64,000 nucleotides of DNA, taken from Syngnathus acus (lineage: Eukaryota > Chordata > Actinopteri > Syngnathiformes > Syngnathidae). Below, one piece after another: positions 13,888 through 24,400 of the stretch (its first letter is position 1; every line of letters starts with the position of its first letter). Position numbers and translations under genes: made by a program. The stretch covers positions 7,679,553-7,743,552 of the forward strand of contig NC_051093.1 in NCBI RefSeq assembly GCF_901709675.1, in the 5' to 3' direction. The notes beneath the pieces are model-generated. The model was given only the letters and a program-made list of their open reading frames with translations. It did no database searches and was not told where the DNA came from.

Positions 13888-16761
13888 TTAGAAGTTGAAA
13901 GTGCTCTGGTTATCACCGACTTGGAATTCATAACCGTCGGCCGTTGCTTCTGGGGCAACACACTGCAACTCCTCTTCCTAGTAATTCAAATAGAGGCAAA
14001 AAGTGAGAACAGTGAAGGAAGGTGGGGGGGTGAATTATTTTTAAAAAGGCCATTACCTCGTCAGAGAAGTATTTCTCAATCAGCTTGAGAGCCGCCGTGT
14101 AGACCATCTCGTTCTCATGACACTGTAGAGCTTCAATCCGGTCCAGCCCACCACATTCTTCAATCATGAGGGCCAACTTCTGTGACTCTCCAATTTTGTC
14201 ACCAGCCTAGGGGAAAAAAAAAAAAAAAAAGGCGGGAAGATGAGTCAAAAGTTACCTAAGCAATTCCTTTGCAATTACAACAATGGTCATTTGAAAATGT
14301 ATTGCACCAACCAAAAATATGTTGGTGATGGCATCCAAGATGACAAGTACAGTTTTGCTGTCCTTTGAGGACAGAATATTCATAAGCGGCTCCAGCACAT
14401 TGCACTGCACCAGGAACACAACTTGCTCCACAGTGCCCCCGCTGGTGAAGTTTGTCACAGCCCACACTGCCTCCTTCTGGGTTTTGTAGTCACCCTGTAG
14501 AAAGAAAAAAAAAAAAGGCCAGGAAAGCCAGCAAGTGAGTGAAAAGCACATCCTGGGGTAGACGTTGGAAAAGGACAGATGATAAGACAAGCGATGGCAT
14601 ACCCTCACAAGCACATTGACCAAATGTGGAACAAGGCCAGCGTTGATGACTTCCTGGATCTGGGTGTCCTTTCCCGCCGTGATGTTGGACAAAGTCCAGG
14701 CGGCCTCCTTCTGAATGTTGGCCTTGTTGTGGCACAGTAATGGGGCGAACATGCCCAGCGCCCCGGAGTCGAGCACAATCTGAGTCTGCTCGTCTGTGCC
14801 AGTCACGATGTTACCGATGGCACGCAGAGAGGGGGTCTGAGGGTTCACAAACGAGACACTTTAACATGCTTTCAAAGAAATACTGACAAAGGGCTTTTTG
14901 ATATTTCAGGATAAACCTAAAATGTGCAGTTGTATTTTAATAGAACCGGGAAATTAGTTGATTTATGATGCTGTTGTGAATTAGGCACAGCATTAGAACT
15001 TACCACCACAGACAGTTCTCCGCTGCCGAGCAGTTCAACCAAGCGATGCACCAGGCCTGACTGCACCACCACTTCGATGCGATCGTTCGAACCGTCAGTC
15101 AGGTACGAAATCCCCCAACAGGCGTCTGCCAACACCTCTTTGTCGTCGTGGTGGAGGAGACGTACGAGAGCAGGTAAGAGCTGCTCGATGGCAGTTAAAG
15201 GAGGTGAAGGGTCCTTGTTGCGACAGATGTTGGAGACTGTCCAGGTCACATTTCTCAGGTAACCAGGCTGAGAGAAATAATCAAATAAAAATCAGTTAGA
15301 ATTCATTTTAAAGTTTGGCTGCCCTCTAGTGGCCGCAAAAGGAATAGCTGGAAAATAAATCAGTGATTTATGCAAGTGCACAAACTAGATTATAGCCTCA
15401 AAATGTCTGGTGTTGATCTATTGTCAACCAAGGTACTCACACTGAGTGCAGAGAGGTCAGGCACTGCAAGCAGATTGAGCAGGGCGGCCACAGCTCCATG
15501 CTTGATCACCTTGTCCCTCAGAGCCGAGCCATCGCCTAAACAGAATATGAAAATACTCATGCTGCAACACTAATTCAATTGATGGCATCTTTTTTGAAAA
15601 ATGAATGTTAATTACCAGCAATGTTTCCAAGAGCCCAGACGGCTTGCTCGCTGATGTGCTGGTGGGGGGATGTGACCAACCGAATGAAAGCAGGAATGGC
15701 CCCGCCCTGGACCACAGCGGCCGTTTGGTCAGACGTCCCAGAGGCGATGTTGGTTAATGCCCAAGATGCTTCAAATTGGATGGGAGGGCAGTCAGACAGT
15801 CCCAAGAAGGCCACAAATTTGGGGATCAGACCAGCACTGATGATCTGGTCAATGGGGGGATGCCTCTCTCGGGACAGCAGTTTCCTGCAATCAGAATACA
15901 AAAAAATATATATACACACGAGTAATTGAGAACACATTCTCTTTTGCAGTGCTGACCTGGCTGCACACAAGGCAAAAAAAATAAAAATAATAATGTACCT
16001 TGCTGCTTGTGTTGCCTGCAGCTGCGACTCGATGTTAGCATTATTTACTCCAGTGAGAATCTCTGCAACTGACCACTGGCTGGAAGTCTTCATTGACAAT
16101 ACAGGACAAACATGCAGGACAGTCAATTACTGCCATAATATACAAACACAATTTCATGTTTAAGGGCTTTACAAATACAATTGTGTTTCGTATGATTGGC
16201 AAGAACTTAATTGCATGTCACTTGACACAGAATCTAATACTTTAACCAGTTAATTGAAATTGGATAACATGATCTTCAGGTATACAGTTTGGAATCCCTG
16301 CAACAGACAAATCTACATGACATACTACCAAAAAAAATGTGTTGCTAACCCATGTGGAGTTTTAGAACAATAAAATAGAACGCAGTAATAAAAACCCAGC
16401 TGTGTTTTCGACTTTTCAATCGTACGTGACGATTAGCAGTTATTAAAACGTAGCAATAACGGCGTTGGTTTGCTTACCTGGCCGTTTTGATTTTTCACTT
16501 GAAGAGGCGATGTGGGCTCCTCGGGAAATGCAGCCACGTTCCTTCTTTTGAACATCTGATCATCTTTCTTAGCTTTGCGGAGCTCGACGTTCACTTCCAC
16601 TCTTCTGCGTCGAAGCTCCTGTGTGCGATTTGTACAAGAAAACCAAAAATGTCTCGCCATTGTGTAAACGAACAATCGACTTCACCTTTGAAGGGCTTAC
16701 TTACATTGACATCCTTGCCTTTATTCTTGAACTTACTCAGACGGTCGAAGTTCTCAGACAT
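13888..16761 (-). CDS. kpna2: Importin subunit alpha, KPNA2 type (complete, 10 coding exons)
   Basis: Importin alpha binds classical nuclear localisation signals in the cytoplasm and pairs with importin beta for nuclear import. Exons: 16705-16761, 16478-16618, 15999-16087, 15616-15884, 15441-15535, 15004-15267, 14603-14836, 14312-14494, 14057-14206, 13888-13977. They total 1572 bases, or 523 aa plus stop; human KPNA2 has 529. Residues 1-60 hold the importin-beta-binding domain, with [19 protein letters not shown]. Armadillo repeats follow with the ligand-binding W-x-x-x-N ladder: WALTN, WALGN, WTVSN, WTLSN and WAVTN. The C-terminus is acidic and ends TFNF, as in KPNA2. The start is the ATG before [16 protein letters not shown]. 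All junctions are GT-AG and phase-consistent. KPNA2 is favoured over other alphas by its N- and C-termini and by the BPTF neighbour. Confidence 0.95.
15319..15332 (-). promoter_or_regulatory. CTCF core consensus match in KPNA2 intron 5
   Basis: The minus strand reads CCACTAGAGGGCAG, an exact match to the CTCF core CCASYAGRKGGCRS. It lies in the intron between KPNA2 exons 5 and 6. The same word also occurs inside dispersed vertebrate repeats, so binding is unproven. Confidence 0.5.
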
Positions 16762-17230
16762 TTTCCACAATTTTACACAAAGCTGGGCGGCAGTGAGGAA
16801 AAAGTTGGGTTTTGAGAGAGCCTGCCGTAAAAAAAATAAAATGTTAACTCTCACTCGGCGACGCCTCGTGACACTTTAGCATGACGACATAATACGTATT
16901 AAGCATAGTATTTAACCGACTAAACAATAACAATAACAGCAGTTAAAATATGGCAAAGCGACATATAAGTCATGGAGGAAAAATGACGGTAAAATAACAC
17001 GGAAATTGAAAAAACTGTCACGAGAACGGAGCACTAGCTTACCTACTTCTTGCGGGATGGTTCAAACTGTGCGGAAAATGACGCACAGACCTTTAAATTC
17101 CTGAAACAAATTGTTCTGATTGGACAGTTTGAGTACAAGCATCCAACTGCCTCCCGTCATTGGACTGTTTGAATAGAAACACCTAGCACAACGGAAGTTG
17201 CGTCACCACCGAATTATCGCGAGAATTATG
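16762..17230 (-). promoter_or_regulatory. kpna2: KPNA2 5' UTR exons and cell-cycle type promoter
   Basis: The coding exon has a 5' UTR part starting after an acceptor at 16821 (TTTACGGCAG). A noncoding first exon ends at 17043 with donor AGTAG|GTAAGC. Upstream on the minus strand are two CCAAT boxes at 17119-17123 and 17159-17163, 40 bp apart. CHR-like hexamers follow downstream: TTTAAA at 17092-17097 and TTTGAA at 17061-17066. An ETS-type GGAAG and GCGTCAC lie near 17190-17205, and TCTCGCGATA at 17215-17224 is one base from the BANP-type motif. There is no TATA box. CCAAT plus CHR is the known layout of NF-Y and DREAM/MMB-controlled G2/M genes, and KPNA2 is known to peak at G2/M. Confidence 0.7.
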
Positions 17231-18941
17231 AACGTGGCCGCCAGGAAGTTGAGACCGTGCAACAATGTCACTAAAAAAAAAAAAAGAAAACTAACCAAAT
17301 TAGCCTAATTTGTGACTATTGCCAACACCATACGTATATCACATTACACCTATTTTGGTAAAAAATAAAATGGTGTTAAAATTTCCTGGATGAAATCTGT
17401 ATTTTTGCACAATAACATATTTAGCTACATGTGGCATTCATTTTTTATATCTGAACTGGTTGCCAGCAGCTAGCAATTATATTTTAGTGAACCAAACAAC
17501 AACAATACAATATTTCTGCATTTTAATAACTTCCATATACATCCATATTTCCTCAGCTGTAATACAAAAAATTAAGTCCAAATCTGACAATTGTTTTTTT
17601 TTTTTTACAAACATAATAGGAACCTTCAAATACACAGATTCATCATTCTCAAGTCTGTCACTTTTGCAGAGCAAGGTAAGGAACATCGCAAGCATCTCCT
17701 GCTGTCTAGACATTGAGTCCCGAACTTTCTCATGCCACTTTAGTGAACAATGAAAATGGTACAAAAAAGATGGAGACAAAATATTTTAGTTTGCTCATTA
17801 AAACTCAGCCATTTATATTCAGTTTCCTACATCTCATTGAACAAATTGACCATTTGGATGGCCAGAGAGACTTTAACAAGTACAAAGAAAAAGAGCTAAA
17901 CAAACGTGACCAAAAATAAAGTACATGGAAACATGAGAGCTCCGTGAGAGTCTGTTCTCCGAGGTAAAGTTTCCTGTGAAATGCCGGCTCCTGCATTCAG
18001 TTCCGCTTCTGAAGACAGGTACAAAACAAAAAGGTCCCCTTGGAGGTGCGCCTGACCAACTGTGTGAAAGCAGCAGTGGTTGGTTGCGCACTTTTAAATA
18101 AGCACATCCCCAACACAGGACGTGTGTCACAGAGGGACAGTCGAGAAAAGCCAAACGTCTTGGCCAAGTGCATTTTGTTTTTCAGCGCTCTACGAAGATG
18201 AAGACTGTAGCTTGTTGTTGTGAGACCTACGACACGTGGAGAGAGGGCGAAGTTGAAAGGCCTTCACATGATCTCAGATGTTGTCAAAATGTGGACAATG
18301 ATCACACACACATACACACAAACACACACCCACAGTGGATGCAAAAAGGCCTCCCTGGAAGATGATCCGACAGCCATGTCGGATTTAATGTACTGGGAAT
18401 GCCTTTTTCCTTGGTAATTTTATGCTGACTACACTATTTTTGTGAAGCTGGGGAACAGAATGACAATAAATGCTGCCCACATTCTCTCTCATAAACATTA
18501 TTTGTTTAAAAACAAAAAAAAAAAACATCAAGATATATTACAACCACTGTACATGATAAAAGTCTGCATTATCCTCAAACACTGATCAAACCAAAGAGGT
18601 GGGGCCAAGCGATGCTTCTCATAAATATCTCTGTAATAAAATATGCAGCCTTGTGTACTTTAACTTGACTCAAAACCAATCCAAGATGTACAGTATATCA
18701 GGAATAAACACAAAATGGGTAAAAATGCATTTAAAACCCTGCGCCAAAAATGCAAATTAATGTGACTGCTCTTTGATTAGGACTAATAACTTAATGCAAA
18801 TTGGACAAAAAGCATAGTCATCATTAAACTGATGGAGTCAAGTCAACACGGCGGCTGCTGCTTTATGGTGATTACTGAACACTCTTGCCACTATTATTAG
18901 AGACAAGCATCCAATCCAAACTCCCAGGGAGACTGGCCCAT
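17231..18941 (-). other. bptf: BPTF 3' UTR and short BPTF-KPNA2 intergenic gap
   Basis: This lies between the BPTF stop codon and the KPNA2 promoter. No exact AATAAA was found on the minus strand. ATTAAA variants occur at 18384-18389 and 17522-17527, and either could end the BPTF transcript. A CA-rich run lies near 18301-18332. No gene was recognised. The human locus has C17orf58 between BPTF and KPNA2; I saw nothing like it here. Confidence 0.5.
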
Positions 18942-21422
18942 TTAAGAATCTGACAATCTGCAAGACAGAAGAAAATGGGATGGCATAAATCAAAAGCATG
19001 CACAGCAAACGTGAACAAAGCCAAACATGGCGGATGTTGTAAACAAGCAAATCATGCACACATCAACTTTGGACTGTTAGCTCAAGTTAGCCAAACGCAG
19101 CGAGGAGAGCATGTCTTACTTTGAATTCATGCGGGCACAAATGAGTGAAAGTGATGCAATGGAAGCAACCGAGTAGTGACACCAACCAGCAAACAAGAAC
19201 GGTGCAGCAAACAAATCAGCAAAGCTTACCTGCCGGCTTTGAAACATTTGAGCTTCTGCACAAAGAAGCCTTCCAGCACCTCGGCACACTGAAAGAAGGG
19301 CGTGTCATTGGGGTTGTAGTAGCGGCAGTTGTCAAATATTTTGGTCACGTCGGCCACAAACTCTGTGACCTTGTTGTAATGGCGCTTTTGGAGGCGGCTT
19401 TCCATTGTGGAAAAGTCTGCCAGGGAAAACGTTTGCATTAGCATTGTTCGGGGATGGTTAGCAAACACATGAAACTTGTTCTTACCCATTGGTTCTTTGA
19501 TGACGCGGTAATAATCAGGCGCGTCATGCGGATCCACTGGCTCAAGGAAAGGCCACGCCATCTTGTGAGACTGAAAATGGGAATATGTAACAAAGTTGTT
19601 TTTAAACTGTCCGACAAAAATGTGTTTCACTACATTCCAGTGATCGCCATGAGGAGACCATCAATGGAAATATTCATTTTTCTCCTATCAAAGGATAAAG
19701 GCTTTCTGAACTATTCAAAATGTTCATAATTACCAACAAATGCCACAAGATGGCGCCATTTGTCATGAATTTGGCGTGAGCACAAAAACAAATGTAGGAT
19801 AAGATTGAAAAAGAAAAAAAAAACTTTCCTGAAGTCTTCAGTGATTAAGTGTAGATGAGGATCATGCCGTTTGAAATGTACACGATTTCGTACTTTAAAT
19901 TTCGTTGTACATGTGACAATGACAATGAAGATCTATTCTATTCTATTCAACTTTTCAAACTATTAAACAAAAGAACTTGGCATCATTGCCCGACATGTAT
20001 CGATTTCATTCGGCGATGAAATGTCACTTATTTGGCAGTATTAAACATTTTAAAACGTGTAGGCTGCATACCTGTAAGGAACGTAAAATTCTTTTCAAGC
20101 CCTCATAGTCTTTGTCGGTAAGCGGCGTGAGGACGGTCATGGCGTCTTCCGTCGACTGACACTGCGGGCAAACGTACACGTCGATGTGATTGGCCTCGCT
20201 CTGCAGGATGCCCACGCAGCGCCCGTGGTACCAGTTCTGGCAGCGGTCGCAGCCGATGTAAAACCTGAAAAAGTGGCTCATTGGGCAAATCCGGCTTTGC
20301 GTTGTCAACGGTGGCTAAGCGTAAAAACTAGTGGGCGTACTGCGATTCGTCGTACGGCGTCCGACAGATGCAGTAGAGCTCCTCCTTGCTTCCTCCTTCG
20401 TGGCCCCGTTTACAATCGCTGCACACAAAGTCCTCTAACTTCTTGGCTTCCTTCTCGGTGATGCCCACGCACGCTCCGTGGAACCAGTTGGAGCACAGGT
20501 CACAACCGATGTAGAACCTGAGCGCAAAAGACACAATTGTAACAAAAGCGTTCACCTGAGTCTTCATTGTAGCCGAGATCTTACTTGGACTCGTCGTAAG
20601 GCGTTTTACAGATACAGTACAGCTTATTGTCCTTCTTGTGATCCTTTGAGGTAGACGAGAGCTTCTTCTTCTTCTTGTGTTTTAATGAGAAGGGATCTCT
20701 GTCCTTGTCTCGGTCCCTTTCTCTGCCTTTCTCCGCGTCCAGCGGCCGAGTACGCTCTTGTTCTCTCATCCGCTCCTTCTCTCGATCGCGCTCTCGTTCT
20801 TTTTCCCTGTCTTTGTAGCGATCGCGGTCTTTGTCCCGTTCGCGCTCCCGTTTCTTGTCGTGATGGCGCTCCTTCGCCCTGTTTCGGTCTTTGTCTCGCT
20901 CGTCTTCGCGTTTGCGCTTGTGCGATGAGGACGGGGTTCCCGACGCGCGGTTGCTGTGAGAGGAATGTGCCGAGTGAGAGTGGTGAGAAGAATGTGAGGA
21001 GTGGGACGAGTGCGAGGCGTGGGAGGAGTGGGAGGATGACTTGACGGCCGCGGCCTGGGCAATGGCAGCTCGGGCTTTCTCCTTTTCTTTCTGTAGCCGG
21101 GCAATGTCCCGCCTCAGCTCCTCCTGTGTGTGATGAGAACAAACAAAAAACTTAAGTATGACATGATATCAAAGTGTTTTTAATTCTCCTGCTCACCTGC
21201 ACTTGCAGCTGAAGGTCCTTGTCCAGCAGAGCTCTCTTTTTTAGAATCTCCGCCTTCAGTTGTTCTTTGTGCTTGTACAACAACGCCGTCAGCTTGGTGG
21301 CATTCTGCTTGGAGCGTTTCTGCTCGACCACCTCGTCCTTCTTTCTCTTCTTAGCTGCCTGCTTCTCGTCCTTCTCAATCTTATCCAGAATGTACTTCAT
21401 CACCTGGTTGCACACAATCATT
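18942..21422 (-). CDS. bptf: BPTF part 4: exons 24-30, basic linker, tandem PHD fingers, bromodomain
   Basis: Exons 21197-21422, 20585-21123, 20341-20517, 20072-20264, 19486-19570, 19230-19416 and 18942-18957. Exon 24 is a Lys-rich helix ([20 protein letters not shown]). Exon 25 has a Ser-His repeat run ([19 protein letters not shown]) and then alternating Arg-Glu/Arg-Asp, ending [13 protein letters not shown]. Exon 26 adds the rest of one PHD finger and the start of another. Exon 27 completes the second ([19 protein letters not shown]). Both fingers keep the aromatic positions that bind H3K4me3 in human BPTF: LY, PY, FY and NW. The bromodomain shows [20 protein letters not shown], and Asn in NCRYYNPND, the usual acetyl-lysine contact. 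The final 16-base exon follows a strong acceptor (TTCTGTCTTGCAG) and gives RLSDS before a stop. Confidence 0.93.
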
Positions 21423-24400
21423 CTGGACGAAGTAGACGAGAGCAAATTATTTTCCGGGTACATTTGGTCCAGCGGTAAAATCGCTATCATTTCATCCTTT
21501 ATTTTTATTTTTTTTTTTAACCAAAATGAAGTCATTAGGGCCACCAGAAACAAATTTGAACATTTAAATCCCAAACCTCTGGTTCTCCTCTCGCTCAGCA
21601 GCAGCTTGAGTTTTCCTCAGTTTGAGCTGTTCCGCCGAAACACTCTGCTTTGCTCCCACCTGACGCCACGAATAAATATCAGTGCAGAAATGTGCGGCAG
21701 CAGATTGTTTGATCTTCTCACCTGTTTATGAACACCATCGCCCGCGCTCACAGCCAACTGATTATGATCCTTGTGTTCCCTTTTATTCTCTTGGTGTTTC
21801 TTCTTCTTTGGCGGTTGAGGATGTTGCTGCGGCTGCTGCTGCTGCTGCTGGTCTCTGTGCTGCTGCTGCATCCTCTGAAGTTGGTCCTGCAGGCTCGTCG
21901 GTGCCTGTATCGTCACCATGTTCTGGATTTGGTGGGTGGGAATCTGAGCCGCCGTTTGCTGGATCTGGATAGGCAACTGCAGTTTGATCTGCTGGGGAAG
22001 AGCACCGCCTTGCTGCTGCTGCGCCTGCGCTTGGATCTGAACTTGGATCTGGGCCGCGACGTGAGGTGGAAGAGCTGACAATAGTTGGACTGGTTGTTGA
22101 AGACCCGGAACGGTGATGAGCTGATGTCGAATCGAGGGCTGGACGTGAAGCTGAGGCTGAGCTTGAACGTGGGTTTGGGTGGGAGATTGGAACTGGACTT
22201 GCACCTGCGCTTGAGTTGGAGCCTGGCTTGGCGACTGTGCTTTGAATTGACTTTGGGTTGGAATTGGCGAGTGACTCTGAACTTTAGGTTGCTGCGAAGC
22301 GTGAGGCACAGGGTGCATCTGGTTCTGTTGCTGGAGCTGAACCTGGGGGTGCAACTGGGCTTGGATTGGAGCCTGGGGCTGTTGCTGAGCCTGAAGTGCA
22401 CCTTGTACCTGCGACTGGTACTGGGGTTGGACTCTTTGTTGAACTTGGGGCAAGGTCGGCTTTGGGGATTGAAACTGCACCTGGGGCTGAATTTGAGGAA
22501 GCTGTTGCACAAGGGGTTGCGATACCGGCTGAGTTTGCGGCTGAAACTGAACTCGGATCTGGGGGTGGATTTGCGCTTGCGCCTGCAGATGAGGTGGCGA
22601 CTGAATGTGTTGCATTTTTTGGACTTGGCCACAAGGTTGGACCTGAATCTGTGCACAGATCTGGTTTGGGGGTCGGGGCTGCAGTTGATTGAACGCTTGG
22701 GGTTGTCTAACCGTACTCACCACAGAGGAGACAGGTAACGCCTTCATTTGAAGCTGCACAGCAGAAAGAGGAATGTGAGACACCTGCTGCACGGATACCA
22801 CCGCTGGGTGTTGGACTTGAGATTGCAAGGAAAGAGACGCCTGAGGCAGCGGGGAAACGGTTGTGGCACCTGATGCCACGGTACAAACGGGAACTGAAGT
22901 TAGGGTAGAGGGACTGGGAATGGTTGCCTGTTGAACAGAACGGACTGGAACCTGGGCTTCACATGAAGACGCTTTCCAAACCTGGGGCTGAGCAGCCCTC
23001 TGCTCTATTAGCGCTGTAACAGGACAAGAAAAAAAAGATGAAATGAATGTTGTAAGTATTCAAAAGTCAAGAACTTTAATCATGATTGCGGATTTATTAC
23101 CTGGAATTGAAGGTGTTGTATACGTGGCTGTGACTGGCGTGACCACAGCGTTCCCCGCAGCAGCAGCGGGAAGAGGACGAGGAGCTACGCTTTGAATTTG
23201 GGTTACTGCTTTAGGCGGGGACAGGACGCCGATTTGATTGGATACCACAGCGATGACTGGCCCAGAGGCGGGAGTGAGGGCAGATGTCTGAACTTGGTGT
23301 TGGACGGGTGAGGGTAGAGTTGCAGAAATGCATTGCATTTGGGCAGAGTTGACATATTGGACAGTAGAATTGCCTGAGATGGGGACAAAAACAGGGGCTG
23401 GGGTACTAACATGCATCTGGACTGGAGCTGACGTGAAGGTGGCGGAAGTTTGTGTCGGGATTTGGGATTGGGGTGTAACTTGCCCTGCGACAGCCATTGA
23501 CGTTTGATTCTGGTCTAGCATGGGTGCATGAATCACAATTTGTTGTGACGCAGGCGCAGATGTCGCCACTTCAGGTTGGACTGGGGCGGAGCCTGCTAAG
23601 GATGATGAAACTAGTGTTTGTGACAAAGCCTGGGCTGCGACGGGGGATAATTGCGATGATGGCGCCGGAATTTGGGGCTGTACTGGAGTCTGTGGAGAAA
23701 CGTGCGCAGTCGTAGGAACAGAGGGTGTCACTTGGGGAGAGGACGTGGTGGTTACCAAATCTGGCCTAGCTTGCGAGAAAAGAGATGAAATGGGTTGCGT
23801 TGGAGTTGGAATAGGAGCTGCCATTTGGGTCTGGGCCGAGGAAACGGTCTGGACGTTGGACCTAAGTAGAGCGGGAGTTGCTATTTGCGGACTCTGCGAT
23901 GCAGCGGGCTTTGCGGGGACAGCTGACGTGCTTGCTGAAGTTGAAACCGATGAAGACGGCGCCGGCATGGGAGTGAAGAGGAAGCGATGGACTCGGCCAT
24001 TAGGCATAGCAGCCTGCATCAGCTGCTGACCAGGGGAAGGGATGACCGTTACACCCTGTGGGACAATTTGCAGCTGGCCCTCGGTCTGGCCTTGACCCTG
24101 GATCACCACCGTCAGACCAGGATTTCCTTCCTAAGGTGGTGGATGGAGGAAAAAAAAAATTTCAATTTTTACACCCAAAATGTATGTGTACATCAAAATC
24201 TTTGAGACCTCACCTCAGCACTCTGTGTTAACTGCATGAGCTGTGCCATAGTGAGTTTGACTTGACCCTGTTGTGGTCTACTCGGCTGGGAGGAAGGAGT
24301 CACGGGACGTTGCCCAGGCGCTGCACTGCTAGCGCAAGATGACGGTGCAGGACCTGCAGCTCTCTGACCTTCAGTTGTCTGCACAGGACCGGACATAGCT

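Noticed and set aside
22085-22738. Plus-strand ORF of 217 codons opposite BPTF exon 22
   Set aside because: It is a shadow of the Gln-rich coding exon; its Leu/Gly-rich translation is what repeated CAG-type codons give in reverse.
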